64,000 bases of DNA from Campylobacter concisus (lineage in GTDB: Bacteria; Campylobacterota; Campylobacteria; Campylobacterales; Campylobacteraceae), in assembly GCF_015679985.1 (NCBI RefSeq), contig NZ_CP049239.1, positions 992,001 through 1,056,000 on the forward strand. Direction: 5' to 3'. Every line of letters begins with the position of its first letter. Within the stretch, counting starts at the first letter, position 1. The notes under the pieces were generated by a model, which was not told the origin of the DNA, did not search any database, and saw nothing but the letters and a program-made list of their open reading frames with translations. Positions 51,296-59,762 of this stretch are shown piece after piece. Position numbers and translations under genes: made by a program.

Positions 51296-52610
51296 GTGTC
51301 AAGCGTGTGGTAATCAACAAGCAAAATGGCTGGGCAAATGCCCACAATGTGGGGCTTGGGATAGCTTTGTCGAGCTTAGCCAGCAAGAGATAAAGATAAG
51401 TAAAGAGATAGCAAAAAGCACTAGCGCACCTAGCAAAGCCATAAGCATAGACGAAGTTGAAATTCAAAATTTTACGAGATTTAGTACCAAAGATAGCGAG
51501 CTAGACCTTGTTCTTGGTGGTGGCGTAGTCGAGGGCTCGCTAGTTTTAATAGGTGGCAGTCCAGGCATCGGTAAATCAACCTTGCTTCTAAAAATCGGCT
51601 CAAATTTAGCAAAAGACGGTAAAAAAACGCTCTATGTAAGCGGCGAAGAGAGCCAAAGCCAGATAAAAATGAGAGCTGATAGGCTAAATGCGGTGGATAA
51701 AAATTTATACCTGCTAACTGAAATTTGCCTAGAAGATATCCTGCTAGAAGTGCAAAAGAGCGACTACAAGGTGCTTGTAATTGACTCCATACAAACACTT
51801 TATAGCCAAAATATAAGCTCCGCTCCAGGCTCGATCACGCAGGTTCGCGAGATCACATTTGAGCTGATGAGACTTGCAAAGAGTCAAAATATCTGCGTTT
51901 TCATCATCGGACACATAACTAAAGAGGGCTCGATCGCAGGGCCTAGAGTGCTTGAACACATGGTCGATGTGGTACTTTATTTCGAGGGCGATGCGAGCAG
52001 AGAGTTAAGAATTTTACGTGGGTTTAAAAACCGCTTTGGCTCGACAAGCGAAGTTGGCATCTTTGAGATGAGCCAGCACGGACTAGTGAGCGCAAACGAG
52101 GTATCTAGTAAATTTTTCACACGTGGTGGAGCGATGAGTGGCAGTGCGATCACCATCATAATGGAAGGCTCAAGGGCGCTTAGCATCGAAATTCAAGCAC
52201 TCGTTTGCGAAAGTGCCTATCCAAAAAGAAGCTCGACTGGCTTTGAGAGAAACCGCCTAGATATGCTGCTAGCACTTCTTGAGCGAAAGCTAGAAATTCC
52301 ACTTGGGCACTACGACGTCTTCATAAACGTTTCAGGTGGAGTTAAGATAAGCGAAACTGCGGCCGATCTAGCCGTCATTGCAGCGATAATCAGTAGCTTC
52401 AAAAACCGCCCTATTAGCAAGGATAGCGTATTCATCGGTGAGCTAAGTCTAAACGGCGAGATAAGAGAAATTTTCAACCTCGATCAGCGACTAAAAGAGG
52501 CAAAAACGCAGAAATTTAAAAATGCGATCATCCCAAACAAGCCGCTTGACACGCAGGGTCTAAAGTGCTTTTACGCCAAAGATATCACGCAAGTGCTTGA
52601 GTGGATGTAA
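51270..52610 (+). CDS. radA: DNA repair protein RadA
   Basis: 446 residues. Branch-migration ATPase in recombination. Zinc finger C-x2-C (8-11) and C-x2-C (about 24-27), Walker A GGSPGIGKST, KNRFG motif, and a C-terminal Lon-like domain (from about 300, MLLALLERKLEIPLG). Overlaps the VanZ-like gene by 26 bases. Typical length. Confidence 0.96.
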   Translation: MAKAKPVFECQACGNQQAKWLGKCPQCGAWDSFVELSQQEIKISKEIAKSTSAPSKAISIDEVEIQNFTRFSTKDSELDLVLGGGVVEGSLVLIGGSPGIGKSTLLLKIGSNLAKDGKKTLYVSGEESQSQIKMRADRLNAVDKNLYLLTEICLEDILLEVQKSDYKVLVIDSIQTLYSQNISSAPGSITQVREITFELMRLAKSQNICVFIIGHITKEGSIAGPRVLEHMVDVVLYFEGDASRELRILRGFKNRFGSTSEVGIFEMSQHGLVSANEVSSKFFTRGGAMSGSAITIIMEGSRALSIEIQALVCESAYPKRSSTGFERNRLDMLLALLERKLEIPLGHYDVFINVSGGVKISETAADLAVIAAIISSFKNRPISKDSVFIGELSLNGEIREIFNLDQRLKEAKTQKFKNAIIPNKPLDTQGLKCFYAKDITQVLEWM

Positions 52611-52749
52611 ATTTATCTTGCTAGCGACTTAATATCAATACTTTGCTGGCTAAACCATATTTTTTATCTTTTGCATAAGTCTTAGGATATCTATGCTTTT
52701 TTCTTTGAAATTTAAATTATAAAAATTCCATTCTTTGCTTATAAAATAC

Positions 52750-53520
52750 CTATGCCCTCTTATCCACTTTAAGCTTTGCCACTTTTTCTAAAATTTCAAA
52801 CATACTCTTACCACTATCAAATTCACTCTTTATAAATTTATAAAGCTCTTTAAATCTCTCATCGGCTTCAAACTTATAGGTTTGAGACTTTTTAGTAACC
52901 TGTATAGGTGTAAATTTCTTCTCTTTTTTATCTTCTTCGTTTTGTGCTTCAAGATCATTAATGGAATTTATAGTCTCTTTTGCTAGCTCCTCATCAAGCT
53001 CTAAACCAAAGCGCTTTTTTAGTGCAAATTTAGTCCAATTAGCTTTAAACTCATCAACGCTCATATCGCTATCAAGTAACTTAGCTGTTTTTGTTCCGCC
53101 AAAGGTAAAGTCAGAGAAACCATGCTTTCTGGTATATCTTTTTATAAATTCGTTAACAGATAAAGTCTCTGAGTCACCAAAAGCTCTCTCAGGCCCCAAA
53201 GCACCGCTATCATCTATAAATTTCTGTAGCTCATCTATCTTATCTTTTGAAAAAGTGTCGTCATAGCCCATAAGCTTGCCAAGTATGCTAATCCTTGCCT
53301 CTCCTTCACCTTTTACGAAGCCGGTGAGTGAGTGCTCATATCTGTCGTATTCTCTTGCTTTAGCTTTATCGTCTAGGCTCATATACTTAGGAAATGTCAT
53401 ACCATGACCCATATCGTTACTAAGTATCTCGTTTATATCGTTAAATTTAAATCCCATCTCTCTTGCTATGTTTTCTCTTGAGAGATAGTTAGTAATTGGG
53501 AGGTTATTAGAAATTTGCAT
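52750..53520 (-). CDS. Unknown protein behind a sigma-28 promoter (candidate flagellar co-expressed effector)
   Basis: 256 residues, soluble, no signal peptide, helical and charged, N-terminus MQISNNLPITNYLSREN. No family recognised. A near-perfect sigma-28 motif lies 46-72 bases upstream (53566-53592). In C. jejuni several non-flagellar proteins (Fed and Cia groups) share this promoter class and some are exported through the flagellum; this protein may be such a one. That link is inference from the promoter. A start without ribosome-site doubt: CTAAGGATAG before ATG. Confidence 0.75.
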   Translation of the reverse strand: MQISNNLPITNYLSRENIAREMGFKFNDINEILSNDMGHGMTFPKYMSLDDKAKAREYDRYEHSLTGFVKGEGEARISILGKLMGYDDTFSKDKIDELQKFIDDSGALGPERAFGDSETLSVNEFIKRYTRKHGFSDFTFGGTKTAKLLDSDMSVDEFKANWTKFALKKRFGLELDEELAKETINSINDLEAQNEEDKKEKKFTPIQVTKKSQTYKFEADERFKELYKFIKSEFDSGKSMFEILEKVAKLKVDKRA

Positions 53521-53565
53521 TTTACTATCCTTAGTTTCTTTAGCTCCATTAAATCTTAATCTAAG

Positions 53566-53592
53566 ATATCGTCTTTTCTTTAAAAAATTTTA
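53566..53592 (-). promoter_or_regulatory. Sigma-28 type promoter for the orphan gene 52750-53520
   Basis: Minus strand TAAA (53592-53589), exactly 15 bases, GACGATAT (53573-53566). One mismatch from TAAA-N15-GCCGATAT. Confidence 0.7.
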
Positions 53593-53664
53593 TAAAAATA
53601 CATTTTTTAAATTTATTAGAAGTAGTTAAAAGATATTAAAAAGCTTTGTAAAAATGCATAAATT

Positions 53665-54009
53665 TTAGACAATCATCACTGCAGCTACGGCAAATCCGCC
53701 ATCGTGAGTTATGCTAAGGCTTGCTTCTTTGATATTAAAATTTGTATAAATTCTTGGGCTAAATTTTATCTTTGGTGCGTTTTTTGCGTCTTTGCTAAGC
53801 TCAATATCCAAAAAACCACACTCTTTGCTGATGCCCACACCAAGAGCTTTGCTAGCTGCTTCTTTGGCCGCCCAAAATCCAGCCAAAGTCGCATCATTTT
53901 TTGCTAGAGTGATCTCGTCATCACTAAGAAATTTTTTTAAAAAAAGCTCGCCGTGGCGAGCCTTAAGTTTTGAAATTCTATCTATCTTAACGATATCAAT
54001 ACCTATCAT
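53665..54009 (-). CDS. acpS: Holo-[acyl-carrier-protein] synthase
   Basis: 114 residues. Attaches phosphopantetheine to [15 protein letters not shown] (Asp 5) and [13 protein letters not shown] (Glu and Lys) are the magnesium/CoA motifs. The start overlaps the fliL end by 4 bases. Same pair (fliL, acpS) as C. jejuni. Confidence 0.96.
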   Translation of the reverse strand: MIGIDIVKIDRISKLKARHGELFLKKFLSDDEITLAKNDATLAGFWAAKEAASKALGVGISKECGFLDIELSKDAKNAPKIKFSPRIYTNFNIKEASLSITHDGGFAVAAVMIV

Positions 54010-54542
54010 TGCACCACAAAATCAGTAAAAAATATGTTTTTGATGTAGCCATCATTTAGCACTTCATTTAGCTTGCCGACGATCTCATCTTTTAGCCTAT
54101 CTTTACCTTTTGCGGTGCTTACTTCTTCGTAAGTTTTTGATGAAAGTGTTCTGATGATAATATCTCTTAAAAGTGCCTTTTTCTTATCAAGCTCAGGAGT
54201 TAGTAACTCATCGCTTTGCTCCATATCAATCTTGGTTTTAAGAAATCTTGAGCCATTTTCGCTAAGCAAATTTACAATGAACTGATCAAGCGGATATATC
54301 GGTCCCATATTTGAATAGTCGTTGCTACCATGCTTTGCCTTATTTTGAGCTGGCATGGACTGCGTTTGAGTCTGAGCTGGTGCTTGCATCATATTTGCCT
54401 CTTTTGGCTCGTCAGAACTAAGCATCAAAAACGCAACTAGCCCTCCAATAACTAGCAGCAAAACAAATATCGCAATGATAATTATCATTAATGCACCATT
54501 GCCACCTTTTTTTGCCTTTTTCTCTTCAACTTCTTCAGCCAT
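54006..54542 (-). CDS. fliL: Flagellar basal body protein FliL
   Basis: 178 residues. Single membrane helix (about 17-40, [25 protein letters not shown]) then a periplasmic domain with [26 protein letters not shown] and a C-terminal [12 protein letters not shown]. Sits around the stator. AAAGGAGGAAAG before the ATG and a TATAAT box upstream (divergent with the YbaK-like gene). Confidence 0.94.
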   Translation of the reverse strand: MAEEVEEKKAKKGGNGALMIIIIAIFVLLLVIGGLVAFLMLSSDEPKEANMMQAPAQTQTQSMPAQNKAKHGSNDYSNMGPIYPLDQFIVNLLSENGSRFLKTKIDMEQSDELLTPELDKKKALLRDIIIRTLSSKTYEEVSTAKGKDRLKDEIVGKLNEVLNDGYIKNIFFTDFVVQ

Positions 54543-54600
54543 CTTTCCTCCTTTAAGTTTTGGCTATAATTATACAAAAAATTCGCAAAAATGAGAAAAA

Positions 54601-55083
54601 ATGATACATAAGACAAATGCCGCTAGAGCTTTAGACAAGCTAAAAATTAATTATGAAATTTTAGAGTATGAGGTCGATTTAAACGATCTTTCAGCCCTCC
54701 ACGTAGCAGCTAGCACTAAGCAAAATATAAAGCAAATTTACAAAACTATCGTTTGTGAGTGTGAGCCTAAAAATTTCGTTGTTGCTTGCTTGCAGGGTGA
54801 TTTGGAGCTTGATCTAAAAGCACTTGCTCACGCGTGTGGCGCCAAACGCTGCGAACTTATAAATTTAAAAGATTTAGAAAAGATCACTGGCTACATCAGG
54901 GGCGGCTGCTCACCGCTTGCTATGAAAAAACACTTTGCAACATTTATCGATGAACGTGCAAAAGAGCAAGAATACGTGTTAGTAAGCGCTGGAGTAAGAG
55001 GCAAGCAGATAAAGATAGCTCCAAATGATCTTTTAAAGGCTTGCGAAGCAAATTACGCTGATGTCGCTAGGCTAGCTCTTTAA
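54601..55083 (+). CDS. YbaK/EbsC-type aminoacyl-tRNA deacylase
   Basis: 160 residues. YbaK removes wrongly attached Cys from tRNA-Pro. N-terminal TNAARALDKLKINYEILEYE, VCECEPKNFVVACLQGD and the TGYIRGGCSPLAMKK block define the family. End overlaps the end of the convergent midA-like gene by 12 bases. Confidence 0.92.
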   Translation: MIHKTNAARALDKLKINYEILEYEVDLNDLSALHVAASTKQNIKQIYKTIVCECEPKNFVVACLQGDLELDLKALAHACGAKRCELINLKDLEKITGYIRGGCSPLAMKKHFATFIDERAKEQEYVLVSAGVRGKQIKIAPNDLLKACEANYADVARLAL

Positions 55084-56058
55084 AAACTCTATAAATTTAA
55101 ACTTCTCGCCTAGAAACTCGGGCGAGAGTAGAAATTTCGCCTGTTTAGCTGCATTTTCATAGGCTTGCTTGCTACCTTTTTCAAGCACTAAAGATAAAAT
55201 TTCATCCACACCAAGATCGCAAACTAAAGCTTCGTTTTGTTTTTTAAATTTAAGCATCTCGAAGCCAGCCTCACAAAAAGCCTCTTTTACTTGTTTAAAA
55301 CAAAGGCTATAAGTTAGATCCGATCTTTTAAAATACGGCTCAAGATCTGAAATTTCAAATAAAGAAAATACTTGATGGTCTTTAAAAACCCTTAAACTAA
55401 ACTCATTTTTTGGCTCAAATTCGCCGTAATCAAAGCTTAAAAATCTCACCTTTTTTGCTGCACTTGCAAGTTGGAGCGCAAATTTAGCGTAGCTAGTTGA
55501 TATCTCGCCCCTTTTTATGCCAATTTTTTTTGCAAGAGCTAGCAAATTTTGATCCGCTCTTTGCCAGTGAAATTTTAGATCATTATCCACAAAAAGTATA
55601 TTTTGTCCGTCTATCATCTCGCAACTAAATGCGTCAAGTAGCTCATTTGAGATGACAAAAATTTCATCAAACGAGCACTCGCCCAAATTTTCATAGTGCC
55701 CTACTCTAACCTCGTCACCAAAGCGTTTTGTAAAAGTCTCAAGCTGTTTTTTACGTAAAATTTCATGAGGCTCGATGATGATAAACTCTAAATTTGACAA
55801 AATTTCTGGCTCAAGTGTAAAAATTCCTTGCGCAAAATCAGCTAGCATATCGCCTGAGTTCGCACCGATCTCCACGACCTTGCAAGAGCTAGAAATTTCG
55901 CCGTTTTTAAGCAGCTTTAAAAAGTAGTTCGCAAGGCAAGCACCAAAGAGATAGCCAACGCTTACATTTGTGTAAAAATCGCCCTTTTTACCGATATCTA
56001 CGCCAAATTTATAGTAGTTTTCATTGACCCAGATATCAAAAAACTCGCTAAATTTCAT
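55072..56058 (-). CDS. SAM-dependent methyltransferase (MidA/NDUFAF7-like)
   Basis: 328 residues. Matches the MidA/COG1565 pattern: start MKFSEFFDIWVNENYYKF, FYTNVSVGYLFGACLANYF, VEIGANSGDML (AdoMet motif), IIEPHEILRKKQ, and VISNELLDAFSCE. In mitochondria the homologue methylates a complex I subunit; the bacterial target is unknown. Start overlaps the upstream channel gene by 4 bases. Confidence 0.86.
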   Translation of the reverse strand: MKFSEFFDIWVNENYYKFGVDIGKKGDFYTNVSVGYLFGACLANYFLKLLKNGEISSSCKVVEIGANSGDMLADFAQGIFTLEPEILSNLEFIIIEPHEILRKKQLETFTKRFGDEVRVGHYENLGECSFDEIFVISNELLDAFSCEMIDGQNILFVDNDLKFHWQRADQNLLALAKKIGIKRGEISTSYAKFALQLASAAKKVRFLSFDYGEFEPKNEFSLRVFKDHQVFSLFEISDLEPYFKRSDLTYSLCFKQVKEAFCEAGFEMLKFKKQNEALVCDLGVDEILSLVLEKGSKQAYENAAKQAKFLLSPEFLGEKFKFIEFLKS

Positions 56059-56663
56059 AGATCAGGTAGCTTCCAGCCTCTATAAAATGCAAACATCCTA
56101 ACCGTAATGCCAGCAGCAAGCAAGAGCATAGTAAAAAATATATTGGTTAGGCCTAGATGATATAGCACAAAGTAAGCAAGCCCCACGCCAAGGCTTATCG
56201 TGCCGTAAAGTCCAGTGCGTAAAAACCATGGAATTTCATTTAGCAAAATATCTCTTAAGATACCGCCACCAACGCCGTTAAAAAAGGCGATCATCATCAC
56301 ACCAAAGATGTTGTAGTTGTACTCAATGGCAACCATTGCTCCAACGATGGAAAAACAGATAACATCGATCGCATCGGCAAAGATGAATACAAATTTTCGC
56401 TCCAAACCTTCTCTTTTTATGTGTAAATTTGCCACTCTTGAAACAATCAACATAAAAATGACAACGCTTACTGGCATGTAGTGTGTAAATGAATAAACCA
56501 CCCTACCAACAAGCATATCACGCATGATACCGCCACCAAGTGCAGTCAAAAATGCAGACAAAAAGACTCCAAGCCAGTCACACTCCTTTTTTACTGCAAA
56601 TAAAAAGCCACTAAGTGCAGCTGATGCGATACCGACGTATTCGACAAAAAGTATTAAACTCAT
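56055..56663 (-). CDS. TRIC-type channel / UPF0126 membrane protein
   Basis: 202 residues, about seven membrane segments, made of an internal repeat: GGGIMRDMLVGR and GGGILRDILLNE. UPF0126 (TRIC cation channel fold). Start 56663 behind AAGGGA; the longer frame from 56705 is rejected. Coupled to the midA-like gene. Confidence 0.9.
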   Translation of the reverse strand: MSLILFVEYVGIASAALSGFLFAVKKECDWLGVFLSAFLTALGGGIMRDMLVGRVVYSFTHYMPVSVVIFMLIVSRVANLHIKREGLERKFVFIFADAIDVICFSIVGAMVAIEYNYNIFGVMMIAFFNGVGGGILRDILLNEIPWFLRTGLYGTISLGVGLAYFVLYHLGLTNIFFTMLLLAAGITVRMFAFYRGWKLPDL

Positions 56664-56781
56664 ATTTTTTCCCTTAAAAGGTCGCATTTTATAATGAACT
56701 CTCATAAAAAATCATTAATAATATTTTTACCATTAGTTTATTTTAGGCTATAATAACGAAAAATTTAAGGAAGGAATTTTA

Positions 56782-57444
56782 ATGAAAAGACTATTAATCA
56801 TATTTCTTGCTGGTTTATTTTTCACGCCATGCTTAAATGCTGATGTGATCCAAAACCAAAAGCTAAAAAATGCAATAAATATTTTAAACGCTTTTGGTAC
56901 AAGAAATTTAAAGCCAAACACTAAATTTGAAGGCATAAAAGCGATCGCCATAATCCCTGATGTGACAAAAGCAGGCGCTATCGTTACTGGCTCAACAGGT
57001 AAAGGCGTATTTATCGCTAAAAACGATGATGGTGAATGGTCAAGCCCATTTTTTGTAAATTACACATCTGGCAGCATAGGCTTGCAGCTTGGTTACAGCT
57101 CAGCTGATATGATTATCTTATTTAAAAATTCAGAAGCTTATGCAAATTTATTTAATGCAAAAGATACGATCAGTCTAAAAGCAGAAGCAACTGGTGGCGT
57201 TGGTAATGAAGTAGCTATCACAAGTGATTTGCCTGAAATTTCAGCATTTGCTGAGGAGCGTGGCAAGACAAGTGGTGCTTTTGTAGGCGTTAGCCTAGAT
57301 GTGGCAAGGCTAAAAATAAATAGACAAGATACAAATGATTACTATGAGCGAATGTATGATTTTGAAAATATCTACAATAATAGCCCAAAAGCTAGTAAAT
57401 ACACTCTGAAATTTAAAGAAATAATCTCAAAATACTTCTTATAG
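56782..57444 (+). CDS. SYLF-domain (Ysc84-like) secreted protein, second copy
   Basis: 220 residues. Signal peptide 1-19 (IIFLAGLFFTPCLNA). SYLF pattern: IKAIAIIPDVTKAGAIVTGSTGKGVF, YTSGSIGLQLGYSSADMIILF, and an acidic FAEERGKTSGAFVGVSL. Site AAGGAAGGAAT upstream. Followed by a terminator. Paralogue of 46668-47264. Confidence 0.9.
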   Translation: MKRLLIIFLAGLFFTPCLNADVIQNQKLKNAINILNAFGTRNLKPNTKFEGIKAIAIIPDVTKAGAIVTGSTGKGVFIAKNDDGEWSSPFFVNYTSGSIGLQLGYSSADMIILFKNSEAYANLFNAKDTISLKAEATGGVGNEVAITSDLPEISAFAEERGKTSGAFVGVSLDVARLKINRQDTNDYYERMYDFENIYNNSPKASKYTLKFKEIISKYFL

Positions 57445-57454
57445 CTCAAATTTC

Positions 57455-57490
57455 TTGGCTCATTAAGTGGGTCAAGAGCTCTTTTTATTT
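57455..57490 (+). terminator. Rho-independent terminator after the SYLF gene
   Basis: TTGGCTCA (57455-57462) pairs with TGGGTCAA (57468-57475) with two G-U pairs, flanked by AGCTC/GAGCT, then CTTTTTATTTTTACTTTTTTT. Confidence 0.7.
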
Positions 57491-57536
57491 TTACTTTTTT
57501 TGATTAATTTTATAGAAGTTATGGCTTAGCTTTTTG

Positions 57537-57746
57537 CTAAACCATAAATAGTGAAACAAAGCGTTTTTTAGGGATTGGAGAAAATTGAGTCATATACTCA
57601 AACGCTTCTTCGTAATCGCCATCTGTATATTGTGCAACTTGTTCGATAAGCTCGTAAAGCTCCTCATCGTCCATAGAATCAAAACTGCCTCTATTTTCTA
57701 AAACCTCTAACAAAACGGCGTCTAATTCAAGCTCGTCGTAAGTCAT
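57537..57746 (-). CDS. Small acidic protein of unknown function
   Basis: 69 residues, very acidic in the first half (MTYDELELDAVLLEVLE, SMDDEELYELIEQ), ending in a basic stretch PIPKKRFVSLFMV. Helical, no signal peptide. Start 57746 behind AAGGAAT; a longer frame is rejected. Isolated. Faces the Fur-family gene across a short divergent region. Confidence 0.7.
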   Translation of the reverse strand: MTYDELELDAVLLEVLENRGSFDSMDDEELYELIEQVAQYTDGDYEEAFEYMTQFSPIPKKRFVSLFMV

Positions 57747-57805
57747 TTTATTCCTTAATTTTGATTTAAAAAATGCGACACTATACCAAAACAATCTTAT
57801 AAAAT

Positions 57806-57855
57806 ACTTTACTTGAAATTCGTAAGAAATTTTATGCTTTTTTTATAAGTAAAGT
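57806..57855. repeat. Inverted repeat upstream of the Fur-family gene
   Basis: ACTTTACTT (57806-57814) and AAGTAAAGT (57847-57855), perfect 9-base arms, 32-base spacer. Could be an operator pair or a hairpin in the leader. Confidence 0.5.
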
Positions 57856-57870
57856 TGTAAAATCCTTATA

Positions 57871-57884
57871 TTCATTATCATTTT
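57871..57884 (+). promoter_or_regulatory. Fur-box-like site before the Fur-family gene
   Basis: TTCATTATCATTTT; its complement AAAATGATAATGAA contains TGATAATGAA, which is repeated before the downstream operon (58368-58377). Resembles part of the Fur consensus GATAATGATAATCATTATC. Located 13 bases before the GTG start, so it overlaps or follows the promoter. Confidence 0.6.
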
Positions 57885-57896
57885 AGTTAGGTTTTT

Positions 57897-58343
57897 GTGG
57901 ATAATTTTGAACTATTTTATAAGCATTTTAAAGAGTTTTTGGAAGCCTTTGGGCAAAAAAGCTCAGAGTTAAAAGAACAAATTTTGCATGTACTTTTCAT
58001 TAGCAACTCTCATCTAAGTGCTCAAGAAATTTCTTCAGAAATTTACAAAATACACAAGAATGAAATTTCAATGACATCAATTTACTCGTTTTTAAATTTT
58101 CTAGAAATGCATCATCTTGCAAACTGCTTTGAAGAAAATGGAGTAAAGAAATTTGAACTAAATTTAAAATCATCGCACGATCATTTGATATGTGAGATTT
58201 GTGAAAAGATAGTTGATTTTGAAGATGAGATAATAGAGCAAAGGCAAGAGCAAATTTGCAAAGAAAAAAATTTTAGCGAGCAGTCGCATACAATGATACT
58301 TTATGGTATTTGCAGTGATTGCCAAGAGAAAAATGAAAATTAA
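57897..58343 (+). CDS. Divergent Fur-family metal-responsive regulator
   Basis: 148 residues, GTG start behind AGTTAGG. Fur layout: N-terminal winged helix (recognition helix ISMTSIYSFLNFLE, where Fur has TVYRTLNLLE; the Arg is lost), hinge, and C-terminal metal domain with HDH (94-96), CxxC (C99/C102) and C139-x2-C142 zinc site. The changed recognition helix suggests its own operator. It stands just upstream of an iron-type P-ATPase operon; the shared site TGATAATGAA before both suggests that it represses itself and the operon. A separate Fur and PerR are expected elsewhere in the genome. Confidence 0.88.
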   Translation: MDNFELFYKHFKEFLEAFGQKSSELKEQILHVLFISNSHLSAQEISSEIYKIHKNEISMTSIYSFLNFLEMHHLANCFEENGVKKFELNLKSSHDHLICEICEKIVDFEDEIIEQRQEQICKEKNFSEQSHTMILYGICSDCQEKNEN

Positions 58344-58367
58344 ATTTTATCATTTCATTTTACTTTT

Positions 58368-58377
58368 TGATAATGAA
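58368..58377 (+). promoter_or_regulatory. Fur-box-like site before the ATPase operon
   Basis: TGATAATGAA, the same 10-mer as before the regulator gene, in opposite orientation, in an AT-rich promoter region. A possible -10 (GATAAT near 58415) lies downstream of it. 67 bases before the first operon gene. Confidence 0.6.
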
Positions 58378-58443
58378 AAACAAAAAAATTTCAGATTTAT
58401 TTAAGCTGTGAAATAGATAATACGCAATTAAAAAAGGATGAAA

Positions 58444-58767
58444 ATGGATATAAAAACACAAACTTTAGCACAAGTTGCAAGCTATTTTTCAATGATAGCT
58501 CACACAAACGGCAGACTAAGAGTAAGAGTTAGTCCAAAGATAAAAGAGCTAAGCAGTAGCGTAAATTTAGCTAGCTTAGATGATGTGATAGCTCAGATAA
58601 ATGGTATAAAAAATGTAAAATTTAACAAGCTAATCGGCTCTGTAACGATCGAATACGATCATGAAATTTTTCCAAAAAATCTTTGGGAGGATCTTTTAAA
58701 AGGGCAAAATTTAGAAGAGATTTCAACTAGAGTAAATGAAGTTGCAAAAGAAGTGAAATATGCTTAA
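58444..58767 (+). CDS. HMA2-like domain protein with Arg-rich motif
   Basis: 107 residues. Begins MDIKTQTLAQVASYFSMIA; the beta-alpha core AHTNGRLRVRVSP ... LDDVIAQINGIKNVKFNKLIGSVTIEYD is that of a heavy-metal-associated (HMA) fold. The metal-binding CxxC is absent; the loop carries G23-R-L-R-V-R-V29 instead. Ferrosome proteins are reported to have such Arg-rich motifs in place of CxxC. Start 58444 with AAGGATG; the ATG at 58438 is less well placed. First gene of the operon, overlapping the next by 8 bases. Confidence 0.85.
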   Translation: MDIKTQTLAQVASYFSMIAHTNGRLRVRVSPKIKELSSSVNLASLDDVIAQINGIKNVKFNKLIGSVTIEYDHEIFPKNLWEDLLKGQNLEEISTRVNEVAKEVKYA

Positions 58768-59410
58768 TGAACTTTTAAATGCATCATATACCAGCGAAAA
58801 GAATGCACTTAGCTTATATGAAAATTTAGCTTTATTTGGTGATGTTTTTAACGAGATCGCAAATATCAGAAAAAATGCGATCATCTTGATAGAAAAATTT
58901 GCGAGCACACATGATTACGAGCTTGCTTGCGAAAATGAAGCTATATTTTTGCCGGCAAAAAATAAAGAAGATGCACTAATACAAGCTTTAAACTACGAGT
59001 TAGAGCTAAATAAAATGTATGAAAAATTTTGTGAAAGCTTAGATGATGAAGAGCTAAAAGATCTATTTTTTAGACTTTGGGCTACTTCAAATAACGAATA
59101 TATCACCTCTTTAAAGCAACGTTTAAAAGAAATTTATAGTGGCTGTGAAATAAAAAATGAGCTAAATTTAAATGAAATTTCACAAAATTTTGAGCAAAAT
59201 GGTATAACAAATATTTTAGAAAACTATCAAAATGACTTTAATGAGATAACTAAAAGCTTGCAAAATATCGCAAGCGGCAAAGCTGATAAAAGCGAGTTAG
59301 CAAAGATAACTAATAATCCAAATTTCTCGTTTTTTAGCGGACTTGCGCTTGGGGCATTAGGTATTTCAGTAGTTAGCAAAAATTTTAATAAGGATGAAGA
59401 AAATGAATAA
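58760..59410 (+). CDS. Ferritin-like helical protein with C-terminal membrane anchor
   Basis: 216 residues. Residues 1-125 form four long helices (EKNALSLYENLALFGD, NEIANIRKNAIILIEKF, LNYELELNKMYEKF, LFFRLWATSNNEYITSLKQRL) in the order of a ferritin-like/DUF2202 bundle, but the His ligands of classical ExxH sites are largely missing. A C-terminal membrane segment (about 189-206, FSFFSGLALGALGISVV) has a glycine-rich face. A membrane-tethered ferritin-like protein is unusual. Overlaps the HMA2 gene by 8 and the next gene by 8 bases. Confidence 0.72.
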   Translation: MLNELLNASYTSEKNALSLYENLALFGDVFNEIANIRKNAIILIEKFASTHDYELACENEAIFLPAKNKEDALIQALNYELELNKMYEKFCESLDDEELKDLFFRLWATSNNEYITSLKQRLKEIYSGCEIKNELNLNEISQNFEQNGITNILENYQNDFNEITKSLQNIASGKADKSELAKITNNPNFSFFSGLALGALGISVVSKNFNKDEENE

Positions 59411-59753
59411 TTTACAAAATCAAACAAAGAAAGGATTTAAAATGGCATTACCATTTTTAGCAGGTTTAGCAGTAGGCGGTTTAGCAATAGCTGCTTGGAA
59501 TAAGAGAGATAAGATCAAAGAGTACGCCCAAGAAGGCTTAGATAAAGGCAAAGAGGCTGCAAAAGATCTTTACAAAAAAGGTAAAAGCGTTGCAAAAGAT
59601 GCAAAAGACTTTATAGTAAAAGAAGAGAAAAAGGCAAAACGCGGTGCTAAAAAAGTAGAAAAAGAGGCTGAAAAAGTGGTAAAGAAAACAAGAAAACCAC
59701 GCGCTAAAAAGCCAGCTGCTCCAAAAACTATCACACCAAACGATATAGCTTAA
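59403..59753 (+). CDS. YtxH-like membrane protein with Lys/Ala-rich tail
   Basis: 116 residues. One glycine-rich membrane segment (PFLAGLAVGGLAIAAW), then 80 residues of amphipathic Lys/Ala/Glu repeats (AKDLYKKGKSVAKDAKDF, RGAKKVEKEAEKVVKK), ending basic. The start at 59403 overlaps the upstream stop; ATG 59442 with GAAAGGATT is a good second choice and would start at the membrane segment. The tail could bind nucleic acid, phosphate or shape membranes. Confidence 0.8.
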   Translation: MNNLQNQTKKGFKMALPFLAGLAVGGLAIAAWNKRDKIKEYAQEGLDKGKEAAKDLYKKGKSVAKDAKDFIVKEEKKAKRGAKKVEKEAEKVVKKTRKPRAKKPAAPKTITPNDIA

Positions 59754-59762
59754 GGATAGAGA

